Positions 11,684-26,034 of a DNA stretch of 64,000 nt are shown here, piece after piece. A program made the translations under genes and the position numbers. Source of the DNA: Ctenosaura bakeri (taxonomy: Eukaryota > Chordata > Lepidosauria > Squamata > Iguanidae); NCBI GenBank assembly GCA_948474755.1, contig CAOLHI010001820.1:124001-188000 (forward strand). Reading direction: 5' to 3'. Position 1 is the stretch's first letter; the number at the start of each line of letters is the position of its first letter. The notes beneath the pieces were generated by a model. The model did not search any database. It had not been told where the DNA came from and saw only the letters and a program-made list of their open reading frames with translations.

Positions 11684-12465
11684 ACCCAAGTGTTTACATT
11701 CCTCCATTATGAGAACTATTTATTTTGCTTCCTGTTCCTTAACCAATTTTTTGTCTGTAAGAGAACGTCTCTTACCCTGTTAGTTTATGCAAGCGTCTTT
11801 GCTGCAGGACTTTATCAAAACATTTTGGATGTCTAAGCAAACTGTGTCTCAATTTCTCACCTGTCAATGCATTTCATTACAGGTTGAAGGCTTAGTCAGA
11901 TAAGGACTTTACAGAAGCCACATGATTCTTATTTTTGTGTGGTTGGGGTTCCTGCCCTTTTGTATATTTAACAGTTTTACCCTTAGTAACACTTTCCACC
12001 TATTTAACTGGAATGGAATTTAAGCTAGATGTCTTGTATTTTCATGGTTTGCCCCAGATCCCATTTTAAAAAATAGTGTTACATTGGCCCATCTCCAGTT
12101 CTCCGTTACAAAGGTTGGTTTTAGGGATTTGTTTCACATTCTAGTTAGAGAATCAGTAATTCAGGTTTTGAGTTATTTAAGATATTTGAACTGCATATCA
12201 TCTGATCAGATGATCTATATGTTTGTGACTTGTCACTGAGGGTCTAGACCCAGGGTTGAGAGATATATCATACATGCCTAATGATAAGTCTCCCCCCCAT
12301 TCCACCTTTTCTTAACAGCAGCCTGCCCAACACAGCCATTTCATGGCTGGTGCAGAGCAGGGGCAGCAGCAGAGAAGTGTCCAGTTAGATACACATTAAT
12401 AATATCATTGCCAGGGATCTCTAGAGAACCCCGTGAGTTTCCACAGAATTCATGCCATAGAAAAA
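11684..12465. other. PUM1 intron, no recognised feature
   Basis: AT-rich intronic sequence between the hAT element and the Tigger-like MITE. No exon, ORF or repeat family was recognised. Confidence 0.5.
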
Positions 12466-12467
12466 TA

Positions 12468-12687
12468 CAGTCAGCCCTGCATATGCACAGATTCAGCCAA
12501 CCATGGGTTGAAAATGCTCCAAAATAAAACAAAATAGAATTCCCAAAAACAAACTTTGATTTTGCCATGTTATGCAGGAGATGCCATTTTATTACACCAT
12601 TGTATATAATGGGACAAGCATCCATGAATTTTGGTATCCACAAAAGGATCCAGGAACCAAACTCTTGCAGATACCAAGGGCCCACTG
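12468..12687. mobile_element. Tigger/pogo-like MITE
   Basis: 220-bp element flanked by TA dinucleotides (12466-12467 and 12688-12689). The left end CAGTCAGCCCTGCATATGCA and the right end, read inwards as CAGTGGGCCCTTGGTATCTG, form an imperfect terminal inverted repeat. The body ATTCAGCCAACCATGGGTTG resembles pogo-class MITEs of the Tigger group. It has no coding capacity. Confidence 0.75.
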
Positions 12688-12689
12688 TA

Positions 12690-13478
12690 GCTCTTAAATA
12701 CACTTGGCTGTGTCTTAAGCCTTTTAAGTAATGAGACACTTATGCACCCTTATATAAAGACCAGTGTGCTGCATAGAAGAATTGTGAGCAAAAGTACAGA
12801 ATAAAATTTCTTCAGCCCTAAGCTACTTTACAGGGTTCTCATAATGTCATTACTGTCTGAGAACTGTTGTTGATGCTAATTATACTGCCCTCCCCACCAC
12901 TTTTATAGAGTATGTTCTTGCTAAAAGGCAGTGTATCTGAGTTTTTTAAATATTCCTGAACTTAATTAAGGACACATCTGTATTGTCACTTTCTTGCCAC
13001 CTCTCCCTTCCCAACAGTCTTTCCTCAACTATCCCACAGCTATTCCACTCCAGTTTCTGCTCCAGCTCTTACGTATTATAGCTTCTTAATTCAGGTGAGC
13101 ACATTCAAGGTCTATCAGTTATTGAGGGTTTCATAATAGATAGAGCAAGGGGTAATGCATGGCTTGTTCCCCCAGATCCAGTGGTGTACCGCACTTGTAT
13201 GTTGGTTACTTACTAGGATGACTTTACTTCCTTTCTTCATTAATGGAAGTATTTGCTGATTCATTCCTGCACAAGAGTAATAAATTTTCTCCTTCAAAGC
13301 CGCACTTTGTATGTGCTGTTACACACCCAGTGATCTCTGGCTTTCAGATGCTTTTTGTGCTGGTTTGGTATTTTTGAGACAGAGAGAAACAGTTGAAAAC
13401 TTTATACTATGATGGTTACACTTTGAGTTTATATTTTTAAAATAACCCTTTAAAATACCTTCTTTAACTATTTTACAG
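12690..13478. other. PUM1 intron end, no recognised feature
   Basis: No element was recognised. The sequence before 13479 (CTTTAACTATTTTACAG) is a good pyrimidine-rich acceptor for the next PUM1 exon. Confidence 0.5.
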
Positions 13479-13587
13479 CAGCTTTTGCCAGGGAAGAAAT
13501 TTTGGGAGTCTGATGATTCAACCAAAGATGGACCAAAAGGAATATTTTTGGGCGATCAGTGGAGAGACAGTGCCTGGGGCACATCAG
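13479..13587 (+). CDS. PUM1: PUM1 coding exon ([11 protein letters not shown]...)
   Basis: 109-nt exon encoding [18 protein letters not shown] through [16 protein letters not shown] plus one base of the next codon. The acceptor is CAG at 13476-13478 and the donor is GTAGTT at 13588. Phase 0 in and phase 1 out: the trailing G joins AT of the next exon to make Asp. [15 protein letters not shown] is the PUM1 form; PUM2, as I recall it, has a different GDDEW version. This is part of the disordered N-terminal repression region. Confidence 0.96.
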
Positions 13588-15350
<1,763 letters not shown>

Positions 15351-15351
15351 A

Positions 15352-15680
15352 CAGTCAGCCTTCCTTTTCCACAGGTTTTGCATCCATGGATTCAACCAAC
15401 CATGGCTTGAAAATTCTAGGAAGAAAAATTCCAAATATCAAATCTTGATTTGGCTGCATGATGAGCACACTGATGTGTAGGCTTACGTTTCTGTAGCTTT
15501 CCACAATTTCACAGATCCTCAGGCTCTCTCTGGCACTTGTTTGAGTTGTTAGCCATTTTATATAAAGGACACCATTTTACTGCTTCATTGTATATAATGG
15601 GACTTGAGCATTCATGGGTTTTGGTATTTGTGGGGGAGGGGGTTCTGGAACCATCTCCAGTGAATCTTGAAGGTGTGCTG
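15352..15680. mobile_element. Tigger/pogo-like MITE, diverged copy
   Basis: Starts CAGTCAGCCTTCC after a TA at 15350-15351 and contains GGATTCAACCAACCATGG and TTGTATATAATGGGAC, both also present in the copy at 12468-12687. It is about 110 bp longer, with an insertion near 15460-15545. The right end near 15680 is eroded, so its exact border is uncertain. Confidence 0.65.
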
Positions 15681-16518
15681 CATACAACTTAGCCATGATA
15701 TGTATTCTGTAAGAACATACTAATACATACTGCTTCTGAGATCAGATAGACCATGGTATCTGTGATGTAAAGTAGGACTCTTCCTTCAGAAACAGGGGAA
15801 TTGGTTCTACAGATTTCTCACTCCCTGCAATTTTAAACCAGTTCTGACAGTGCTGTATTTTTCTTGATATCTGTGACTCACACAAATAGTATTGTGCCCA
15901 TAACAGAGCTCTTTTTTGAACCTTCTAGAGCTGAATAGTTTTTGGCAGGAACCCCACCACACACACCTCTCAGTATGAACGCCAGAACGTATTCAAATAT
16001 TATTCCTTCAGTTTCAGAAAGGCAGCATTATGAGAAACATATTGAGTTTCTGTCTTGACTACTGAATATTTTCACCTTTTGGACTGTTTTCTGGACTTTT
16101 GACTTTGACTGTATACTTCAGGCAATTCTTTGGACTTTTTCTTTGTTATTATTTCTTGGTCTCCAGTTATCAATCACAGTCTGGGTTTTGGTTTCTCTCT
16201 AAAGATTGTATGACCTCAAAGAGCCTCTTCCATTTTCCTGTGAAAGAAAGATAGCACAAAATGATGGTCGTCCTAATTGAATGTTCTCTCTGGATGAAGG
16301 GCACAAAGTGAATACCTATTTGATTTTCCTGCACTTCAGAATGTATAGACACAGGAGCAAACCTATCCATTTCCATGTCATTTGGGTGGAAAATACCCTC
16401 CAAAGTAGCTAATGAAAATGGCATTTGTTTTAATCTGTAAGTCTCTTCCAGAAATCTGTGATTATTGAGAAATAGGTTCAATCCTTGATACTGATACTCT
16501 CATCTTAGATTTCAACTC
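15681..16518. other. PUM1 intron, no recognised feature
   Basis: No convincing element. The minus-strand open frame at 16170-16481 has no recognisable similarity and is treated as chance. Confidence 0.45.
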
Positions 16519-16536
16519 CCATGGCTTTGACTTTCT

Positions 16537-19252
16537 AATATTGTTATTTTTTATTAACCATCCACCAATCATTAAAATATCCTCTGTTACATATCTTCCT
16601 AATCATATTTTCTTAAATATACATTCAGTATGTACATTTTTACATATAATCTTATAAACATTCATACATTCATTTTTTATATACTCCTATATCACTTTTC
16701 TTGTTTACAACTTTCTTATCCTCTTCATACTTCTTCTTTCCAATCTTGCCCTTACTCACATTTCTGTACATTACTTTCTTCTAATCTTACTTCCTAACTA
16801 CGCCTAATACCAATTATTTCTTGTACCTTTTTAAGTTTCTCTTCTTTATTTTCCCTTATGGGGTTTACCATTTATCTATCTTCATTTCTATTTTCATTGT
16901 CTTATTTCTGTTTGTATCTTGTCGGCTGTGTCTCATTTCTTATTAATTATCTCCTCCCTTATCTTTGTTTCTGAGAACCTTTATCTGCTATTCTTCTTTG
17001 TTCCCAATTTAAACATGTATTCTTCAACTAGTTTCCATTCATCATCATTTTGTCTTTGCACTCTGCCTTGAATCCTTGTTAGTCTGTCCATTTCTCTAAA
17101 TTCTGCCAACTGATAATCCAGTCCTCTATTTGTGGAATCTGTTGGTTTTTCCACATCTTTGCATATATTATTCTTGCCGCTGTGCTCATGTACAGAATTA
17201 TTCTCCAAAATTTCCTCTTTATTTCTCCATCTATTTTCTGCAATATGTTCAATAGAAATATTTCTGGTATTAGCGGAATGTTTATTTGTAGCATCTTCGT
17301 CATAGTTTCATGAATTTTTTTCCAAAAGATTTTCGCTTTGTCACGTCCACTATACATGAAAATAAGTTCCATTATCTTTACTGCATTTCCAACGTTTATT
17401 TTCTTTTGTTTTATATACTTTGTTTAGTTTTACCGGGTCCAAATGCCATCTGTAAAACATCTTTAAATAGTTTTCCTTCAGCTTTTGTGCGGCTGTGAAT
17501 TTATGTGTATCTCTCCAACTTCTTTCCCATTGTTCTAGATGTATTTCCTGCCCTATATTTTGAGCCCATCTGATCATTGTCTCTTTGATTTGCTAAGTTT
17601 TTAATTCTCTTTCCAACAATAATTTGTACAGTTTAGATGTCATTTGTCTCTGGGATTCAAACATGGTTTTTTCAAATAGATTTTCTTTTGTTGCAGGTTC
17701 AAATCCTACCAATTTTTTTAACCATTGTAAATCTTTCTTTTAATTGTCTGAACAAAAACCAATGACATTTGAATCCGTCTTTTTCAATACTTTCTCTCGA
17801 TTTCATCATATATTCATATTTCTTTTCTTCTATTATTATGTCTTTGTATCTTATCCAATTTTCATGTGGGTCTTTCCATCTACTGAACACCGCTTCATGA
17901 AGGGAAATCCATTGAGGAATTTTTCTGTAAAAATTTTTCTTGAACTTTTGCCAGACTGTTAGCAATGCTTTCCTTAAGTAATGATTTAAAAATCCTTTGT
18001 CTATCCTTCCTTTATTATACCGCACGTACGCATGCCATCCCATGCGTATTCTGGAACCTTCCAAATTTAGTAACTTTTCATCTTGAAGTGTTAACCATTC
18101 CTTGATCCATGACAGTCCGTTAGCATAGTAATGCATTTTCAAATCCGGTAGACCAAAACCTCCTTTCTCCTTTTTTTCTGTAAGTAACTTCCATTTAATC
18201 CTTGGTCTTTTCTTCTCCCCATATGAATTTAGTTAAATCCTTCTGCCAGTCTTTAAATGGCTCTTCGTTACTGATAATGAGCAAATTTTGAAAAAAATTT
18301 AATTTTTTCAAATCTCTGGACAATTGGAGTACACTAAAGTTGTCATTGTTGGGAAGAATGGCAGCTATAAAAATATTCAAATATTCATTTGAATGTTGAA
18401 TTCATTTGAATATTTCATTTTTATAGCTACCATTCTCCCCAACAATGACAACTTTAGTGTATTCCAGTTGTCCAGAGATTTCTTGATTTCTTTCCAAATT
18501 GGTTTGTAATTATTTTCAAATAGTTCATTATTTCACTTTGATATCCAAATTCCCAGATACTTAATTTTCTGCTCTGATTTAGATCCTGTTTTCTTCATCA
18601 GTTCTATTTCTTCCCCCTTTCTTATGTTCTTGGTCAGGATTTTTGTTTTGTCTTTGTTTGTTTTAAATCCTGCCACTTCTCCAAATTGGTTCAGTTTTTC
18701 TAATAATTTATCTATACTTGAATCTGGTTCTTCTAAGATGACCACCAAATCATCTGTGTATGCTTTCACATTGTGTTCATAGTTCTTCACTTTTCATCCT
18801 TTTATTTCTGAGTCTGTTCTTATCGCACTGATCAGTACTTCTAGAGCTGTTATAAATAAGAGTGGGGACAATGGGCATCCCTGTCTCGTACCTTTCTTTA
18901 TTTCAAATTGATTTATTTTTCCCCAATAAATATTATAGCAGCTCTTTGATCTTTATAAATTTCTCTTATCCAGCCCATGAATGTGTTGCCAAAGTCCATT
19001 TTATCCAGCACTTGTATCATAAAGTCCCACCTTAAATTGTCGAACGCTTTTTCTGCGTCTATAAAGATCAGTGCTATTTTCTTTTCATTATTTTTTTCAT
19101 AGTGTTCAGTTATGTTCAGTATTGTTCTAATATTATTTTGAATTTGTCTTTTGGGAAGAAATCCATTTTGATCATCTTGGATTAATTCTTGCAGTACTCT
19201 TTTGCTTCCTTCTGCCAATGTATTTGTGAATATTTTGTAATCGATATTTAAG
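16537..19252 (-). mobile_element. L1-clade LINE, 5'-truncated (minus strand)
   Basis: Non-LTR retrotransposon lying between perfect 18-bp target duplications, CCATGGCTTTGACTTTCT, at 16519-16536 and 19253-19270. Read on the minus strand, ORF2 begins inside the RT (QDDQNGFLPKRQ, IFIDAEKAFDNLRWDF near 19050). The catalytic box is altered to YTDD near 18770. It continues through LGIWISK to the C-terminal Cys motif (KCSKDNGTYFHV near 17360), then a 3' end at the left. Several stops and frameshifts make it inactive. A 65-bp inverted duplication at 18310-18481 lies inside it. Confidence 0.88.
18310..18481. repeat. 65-bp inverted duplication inside L1
   Basis: Arms 18310-18374 and 18417-18481 are reverse complements with a few mismatches, separated by about 42 bp that is itself partly palindromic. 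On the minus strand the arm at 18417-18481 carries the normal L1 sequence (LKLSLLGRMVAIK). The other arm is an inverted copy of it. The flanking L1 sequence keeps one orientation on both sides. Confidence 0.85.
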
Positions 19253-19270
19253 CCATGGCTTTGACTTTCT

Positions 19271-19839
19271 GTAGGATAACAGCAACCTCCATCCAGGAAG
19301 CTGGTGCAAGGACTAGTTTCTCAGAGTATTATGACACTATCTTTTCAGCCATCTTGTGATGCATCTTTGGTGTCATCCATCAAAGTGTGCTTTCTTATGT
19401 CAGTCTCCACTGTCAATACCAGTCTTTGCTGAAATTTGTTAAAGAGATAGACACAAACTTCATCATTCTTCTTCATTTAAAAGAGGTTTAACAAGAAAGA
19501 TAAGACAGATGGTTCAGCATTGTATCACATCATTGGAGCAAACCCTTGTGGTGTTCCAGTGACTTGCAACCTCAGTACTAGGACAAAATCCCCTTTTGTA
19601 CACAGTGCTGAAGTTGTGTATTTGGGGTTACCAGTGTATCTACACTTGTACTTCAATCTGTGTCCATGGTTTTGTTGGCCTCACTCTGTGTTTACAGTCC
19701 TAGAATTTTTCCAGCTAGACTAGTGGCCCCTAAAGATGTCCTCTCCCTAGGTTCCTATTCAGGAGGGGAACCAATGACAAATGCAGTCACTACGAGATAA
19801 GTTTCATCACAATATTGTTCAGTTTGGCATAGTTCCTCA
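19271..19839. other. Intronic sequence, no recognised feature
   Basis: Lies between the L1 target duplication and a likely DIRS scrap. Open frames here have no recognisable similarity, though part may be eroded DIRS sequence. Confidence 0.4.
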
Positions 19840-20357
19840 GTTTACGGAAATTGTTATTGCAGAGTGGAATCCTTTTAATCCTATACATCAGAGGATTCCA
19901 TCAAAGAATTCCATCAGATTTCATCAGGAACATCCTTGGAAGGATCCATTTACACCTTATTGTTCTTCTGCCTGCTGTGGGTGGGAGTGGGGAAAAGTGT
20001 GGTCTTTTATTCCAGGCCCTGATTCCTCTACTTCCTTGCAAAAGGTCAGTCACCACTCCTGAAGCTTTGTACAAATAGCAGATTTGTTTTAAACACCCCA
20101 CCCCCTGAATGCAGTGCACCAAACCAGAAATATCAACTGGAAATGACTTGTGGTTTCAGTTTTTGGCTGAAAATTGAGTTGCTCCAGATTTTGGACCCTG
20201 GTGCAATTGCCTGCTCCTGTGCTGTGGCAACAGATAACTCACCAGATTGCAGTGGCTGGTCTCATCATCCTGTATTGTAATGACCTGAGATCATTCTTAT
20301 GCTTCATTGATCAAAATCAGTCCATCTCTTCAGTCACTGTTGATCTTTTTGCTTGAT
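19840..20357 (+). mobile_element. Probable DIRS scrap next to DIRS copy A
   Basis: The last 60 bp translate to NDLRSFLCFIDQ and then SSVTVDLFA. This resembles the DIRS segment that ends in PSIDLFATREN after RNase H in the good copy (about 62520-62575). The earlier part is weakly RT-like (GWEWGKVWSFIPGP). It stops 6 bp before the 5' end of another DIRS element, so two DIRS copies lie side by side. Confidence 0.4.
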
Positions 20358-20690
20358 GGTTGATTCTTCTTCATGATCTCTGTGCTTCATACAACTGGGT
20401 CTTGGTGCCTGCTCAGAGACATTCACTGGAAAGTTCTGGAGCTGAGTAGTTTGTTGTATTGTGCATGCCTAGGACCACCAAGCTACTTTCCTTTCATTTT
20501 CACTTTGTTTGCTTTGCTAGTCAGTCCTGGAATGTTGAGTAGCCTTTTATCTTTTTACTTTTCTCCCTTTCTTGTTTCTTAAAAAAAAAAATGAAGAAGA
20601 AGCAGAGAGTTGAAAGAGGGAGGTTCTTTCTTTACTTTTCCTCTGCTTTACTCTTTCCTTCTTATTTTCTATGACCTCCACTTCTCTTTC

Positions 20691-22800
20691 CAAGAAGTGT
20701 CCTTCCTGTAGCAGGAAATTTGCCCTCTCTGATGTCCAGGAATTATGCCTTTGTTGTTTGTCATAATATCTCCAAGTAGGTTTGCTGCCAGTTTACTTCC
20801 AAGACTCTGAAGAATCAAGCTTCCAGCTTGAAATCTTTTTGCTGGGAACACTCTCTTAGGATACCTGAAAAGGTGGCAGAGAACGCAACTCTCTTTACCA
20901 CTCTCCACCACGGTCGCCAGACTTCTGCAGTCATGCCTATTGACCACGATACCACTGGACTCTGGACTGACTTCTTTGGTGGCCCCAGACCTACTCCCAG
21001 CAGCACAGCCTCCTCCATCCTCGCCTGCCCTGCCTCCAATGATACAGGAAAGCCTGCCTCCTCTGTTACCAGCCTGAAGTATGGTAAACATAAGCATGCT
21101 CCCTCTGCCTCTTCTGAGGCCCACTCCAAGGCCAAGAAGAAAAAGGCAAGACATTGGAGCCATCCCAATACTGAGTCAACCCCAGCTGATATGCAGATAG
21201 GTCGGTACCAGACATGTCTTCTCCTCTGACAGTGACCTCTACTCCTGCTGCAGTGTCATTGGCACCAAAGCACATCCCAACATTGGCACCATCCAACCAA
21301 GCTTTAGCACCACTGCTACCCTCGGCTCAAGCACTGGCACCACCACCAGCACCAGCCCATTGATCCTCACAGTAGGAACCAGCACCATCTCATCACTCCC
21401 GGCAGCTAGCACCTTCTCAAGCCTGTACTTGATCACGTCACCCAACCTTGTATCACTCTCCTTCTCGAGACCAAGCTCTTCATGATCTCCCGGAGGAATC
21501 TCTGTCCCCATTGGCTGTTCATGATGATCCTACTGAACAGAGCATATGTGTGTAGAACATCCTTGATCCTGCGCCTCTTGCTCCCTGATATGTCAAGAGC
21601 ACCATTACCATGACTATCAGGAAGCATCTCCATACTACTATTAGTACCATTCTTGATCCTGATCTCCATCTCATCAATACAGACGCCACTACCTTTAATA
21701 CTGGTCTCGGTCCCGTTCCTACCATCATTCCCCATCCAGGACACCTCATTGGTACTGAACAAGTACATCTTGATCTCCATCCCATCGATCCCGCCAGTCT
21801 TCTCTACTGAACTCTGAATTGTCACTGACAGCTGCCATTTTCTCATCTGTCTCTCCACCAATACTGACCTTCGATATTACCCACTCTTCGCCGCCGCCTC
21901 CCCCCCCCCGAGGCACTTCTCTTTGGCTCCAAATCAGCCCTGTATCACATTCTCCTTGCATGACAGCAACACTTTATCATCCTCCTCTTTCTCCCCCTTG
22001 GACTACTTGGACTACTTCATCACTATCAACAGCCACAGTACTTACTACCTCCACATCACATCCTCACCTCTCTATGGAACCACCTCTGCCTCCTCTACAT
22101 TGGTTCTCCCATCCTCCACCCCCCATTCTTCGGAGACATGAAGGACTCACCCTGTGGCTCCCCTCACTCTTCAGCACGACCTCCTCCTTAACTGTGCTAT
22201 GCACAACCCCTGAGGCTCATCCACAGGACATCAAGAGGTTTTTGGATTATAGTTCTCTACATGGCTACTGCCATTGGCTTGGATGTCGCTTCTCCTCTGC
22301 AGACTACCAGGGATCTGGTCTTTCAGATCGTTGATACTCAGACATCTTCAACTGCCACCATTCTTTTTTTACTTGCCTTATAAGAGGTCATGAAGCAGGC
22401 ATTGGACCAACCAGCTTCTCTTCCACCAATGCCAAGAAGGTTGGAACATCTGTACAAAATCCAACATATAGATGTGGCATACCTCTTTTCTCATCCAGCC
22501 CCATATTCCATCATTGTGGAAGCATCTCAGACCAGAGGAGGAAAGAAATCCCATACCACATCATCAGATGGAGACGGAAAGCACTTGGACATTTTTGGCT
22601 GTCGCTTTTACTCGGATGCAGCCCTGTCCACTCGGGTGTCAAACACGGGGACATGCATGGCGTTCTACCAGGAACATCTATGGGACCAAGTTTCTTCCAT
22701 TGCTGCGAACTTCTGAGAGGATTACAGGACCCCTCTTCTGCATCTTCGCAAGAGGCATAAGTGCTCACAGCTCAGCAAACTCAATCCTTCTGCCACTCCA
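20691..22800 (+). pseudogene. DIRS copy A gag remnant
   Basis: The N-terminus encodes KKCPSCSRKFALSD and then LCLCCL, with the same CxxC-x12-CxxC spacing as the copies at 42993 and 58551. A Lys-rich stretch follows (SKAKKKKARHW near 21125). A C-terminal domain appears near 22425-22640 (PRRLEHLYKIQ, YLFSHPAP, KHLDIFGCRFYSDAAL), colinear with RLEHLYRVQ and YLFNHPAP of the good copy. Frames change several times and stops occur, so it is not functional. The central part is Ser/Thr/Pro-rich. Confidence 0.7.
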
Positions 22801-23040
22801 TTGAATGCACAGCTAAGGTGATTGCGGGAACAGTTCCCTTATGCTGCTTTGCATGATTTCAGAAGTAGGCCTCACAGAAGACAACAGAAAGAGGATTGAG
22901 GACCTTCCACTCAATGGCCAAGGTCTTTCACATCTCCATGGACGATTCCATGGAAACACATCTCCAAAACCAGGATAACTGCAAAGAAGATGGGTCTACA
23001 ACAACAACAATGATCCTCTCACACTTGTTTCTACCATGCC

Positions 23041-23349
23041 TGTCGGGTAGCCCTCCATATTTTAGTTATAGGATATGCAGTAGGAGCTAAGTAGCAGCTT
23101 GCTTGTAACAAGGTATGAGAAACAGAGACCGTTAGGTAAACAAAGCTAGGAATGTAGTGAGAAGTGCAGCCAGGCTACACCAGAACTTCAAGGTCTCTTG
23201 CAGGTGGGATGATGTACTCTGCCTTTTATGTTTTGAATCTTACTAATTGGCTCCAGTTCACTCAGTGAAGTCCTGTACCATGTATCATGCTCCTAATAAA
23301 TAGTGTTTATGCACTGTTTTATTTGTGTGTGTGAATTTAGTTCCTGACA
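23041..23349 (+). repeat. Gypsy 5' LTR
   Basis: 309 bp with TG...CA ends and a likely polyadenylation signal AATAAA near 23295. By eye it differs from the 3' LTR at about 20 positions or small indels. The sequence just after it (GAGTGAGTGAACTCC) is not a standard TGG-type primer binding site. Confidence 0.93.
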
Positions 23350-23639
23350 GAGTGAGTGAACTCCTGTAAAAATATAACAATATGTGTCAAAAAACTGAAG
23401 AAGAGCCTCAAGAAGAGGGAGCATCCGACAGAGTCATTGAAGCTCCAGGCTATGGAATTGCCAAAAGAGATAAGATGGTCCCCAGCCGGCCTCCTGATAC
23501 AAGAGCCAAGTCGTGGCCCTTGATTCTTCCAACCACCTCGACTGGAGGCCAAACTTGGGCCTGGGGAGAGAGACCAGAAATACTCTGCACTAATGTTGCC
23601 GGGCCACAAGATGGAACACATTGATTGTCGAGACCAGCT

Positions 23640-24640
23640 TGATGGAACAACTTTTAGCCAAAGAAGAAGTGGAAAAACAATGAGAAGAAATTTCTAAACA
23701 GAGCTCAGCTACACGACTGGAGACTTCTGGTGCCTCAGGTTGGGCATGCGCCACTCCAGGTTCCAGCAGCAGCAGCTGCTCCAGCAGCTGTGGCACCTGC
23801 ATCTCCCGGGATAGTGGCATCACAAGTGGGTCCCTGACCTTTTTGGGAGTTAAAAACCACTTACAATGGCGATGGAGCCACCCTGACATACTTTGTCAAC
23901 GTGGCTTCTAATTATATGGTCGACTATGGGAACAGTTTCCCAGACGATGCCGCCAGAGTCAGATACCTGAGCCAGCACCTCAAAGGAGAAGCAGCAGAGT
24001 GGGTCGCCAGTCTGTTCGACTCATGAGCTGAAGAGACAGCCAACCTGCAGCTGTTCATGCATCACCTTAGAGAAAGGTTCGAGGATCGTTTCTTCCAAGA
24101 AAAAGCCAGATACCAACTGAGAAAACTGTGCCAAGGAAAAGGAACCGTCGGTGAATACGTCCAAGAATTCAGAAAATTAGCCACTAAAGTACTGGAATGG
24201 AAAGATGACATTCTCAAGCAATTTTTCTGAGATGGATTAAATCCCACCATCCTAGACCGCTGCCTGATCCAAGGAGATCCTGCCAGTCTCCTGGGATGGA
24301 TGAAACTAGCCGGAGAAGTGGAAAGGATCATGGAGAGTGTCCAGCTTGCCCGGCAAAGACAAGCCCAAGAAAGTAGTCGCCGAATCCAGGCACCCTGAAA
24401 AACCACTTTCCTGAGCAGCAAGGAAAAAAAAAATGACTCAGAGAAGGCACCTGCTTCCAGTGTGGGGAAAAAGGCCACATCGCCAGTGAATGCCAGGGAT
24501 CAAAGAAACCCACTGAAGAAAAGTCAAGCACCCCCATCACCCAGCCTGCATCCCGTAAAGCTGACACTCCGAAGCCGCCAACCAAACGTCCCGCTGGCGG
24601 AACTGCTGCTGGAACTTGCAGTGGCGAGGACAGCCCATTG
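23640..24640 (+). pseudogene. Gypsy gag remnant with CCHC knuckle
   Basis: Capsid-like segment about 23887-24230 (RVRYLSQHLKGEAAEWV, FRKLATKV), broken by stop codons near 24026 and 24230. The zinc knuckle CFQCGEKGHIASEC lies at 24453-24494 in a different frame from the capsid part, so at least one frameshift lies between. The family role is packaging of the element RNA into particles. The frames are damaged. Confidence 0.8.
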
Positions 24641-24649
24641 ACCACATCT

Positions 24650-25250
24650 GACTCGGACAGTGATGGTTGGGATCTTGATCAGTCCGTGAATGTAAGTACA
24701 ACCAAAACTCGTCATATATATGTTACAGTAACCTTACAAGGAAACGATGGGAAATTACGAATGTACAGAGCCTTAGTCGACTCAGGCTGCACCACTAGTT
24801 TATTGAATCCCACAGTTGCCAAAGAACTTGCAGTAAAGTTTGAGCTCCTGGAAGAGGCCATCAGTTTATCTCAAATGGACAGCTCACCCATGGCAGGGGG
24901 CCCTGTGTGGGAAAGGACTCTGTAAGTTCAAACGGGGAACTTACAGGGGCAATTACGTTTCCTAGTACCCACCAAAATCGGATTTCAAGTAGTTCTTGGG
25001 TATGACTGGCTGAAAAAACACACTCCCCGAATTGACTGGCCCCAGGGCTTACTCAAGCATAACCATGATGTAAATCTAGTGGCTGAACCAAATTTCCCTG
25101 ACTCGGCACTTACTTTGAGTCTTGAGGAACTGCAGAAAATCCCACTAGAATACGGAGACCTGCAGAAAACTTTTGAAGACCACAAAGCAGACAAACTGCC
25201 ACTGCACGCAAACTCAGATTGATAGATGGGGCTAAAATGCCCAGACCCAA
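24650..25250 (+). pseudogene. Gypsy protease remnant
   Basis: The retropepsin active-site motif DSG is at 24779-24787, within ALVDSGCTTSLLNP. This is followed by VVLGYDWLKKHTPRIDW near 24990-25040, typical of the link between Gypsy protease and RT. Stops near 24923 and 25220 interrupt it. Confidence 0.8.
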
Positions 25251-25918
25251 GATATACCCTATGAGCAACCAAGAACTAGAGACTCTAAAAAGATTCCTGA
25301 ACAAAATCTTACAATGCAGATTCATTAAACCAGTGGTTCTCAACCTTCCTAATGCCGTGACCCCTTAATACAGATCCTCATGTCGCGGTGACCCCCAACC
25401 ATAAAATCATTTTTGTTATTATTTATTTATTTATTTATTATTTAGTTAGTTAGCTATTTCCAACATCAAATAGATTGGAAACACTGCCCTAAATCACTGC
25501 TCTGGATAGACTTCTAATGCCTAAAAACTGGTAACCCTCTCCCCATTTTTTAAGCGCAGAAAGCGTCCATCAATGCCAGAATTAAAGCAGTAGTTCTAGT
25601 TCTGAATGTTGGGTTTCCACAGTTCAAAAAGCCAGTCACTCCCAAAGGCAGTGCCGAAACAGCCCACATTTTGCACGAGGCGCAGGGAGGAAAGGACAGG
25701 GAGAGAGGAAAGATGGCGGCGGCATAAGCAGACGCGTTTTGTTTCACTCCCTCTCTCCTTCCCTCCCTTAAAGGGAGTGCGGACGCTGAACATACAAAAA
25801 GCGAGGAATGCAAGACAGTCAGGGCGAAGAACACAACACGTGCGTGTGACAAGCGCCAAGGGTGCACGCACAACGAAAGCGAGAGGAGAAAGTCATCCTG
25901 GCTATTTCTGCACTAGAC

Positions 25919-26034
25919 TGTTATAGCGCTATGATTCCACTTTCACCATCCTATGGAATCCTGGGGTTTGCAGTTTGAACTGCAAACCCCAGGATTCCAT
26001 AGGATGGTGAAAGTGGAATCATAGTGCTATAACA
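25919..26034. mobile_element. Palindromic MITE-like element inside hAT copy 2
   Basis: Arms of 57 bp (25919-25975 and 25978-26034) with one mismatch and a 2-nt spacer. It is almost entirely inverted repeat. A part of the same sequence (AACTGCAAACCCCAGGATTC) occurs separately at 46096-46115, which suggests a dispersed family rather than a local accident. No coding capacity. Confidence 0.8.
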
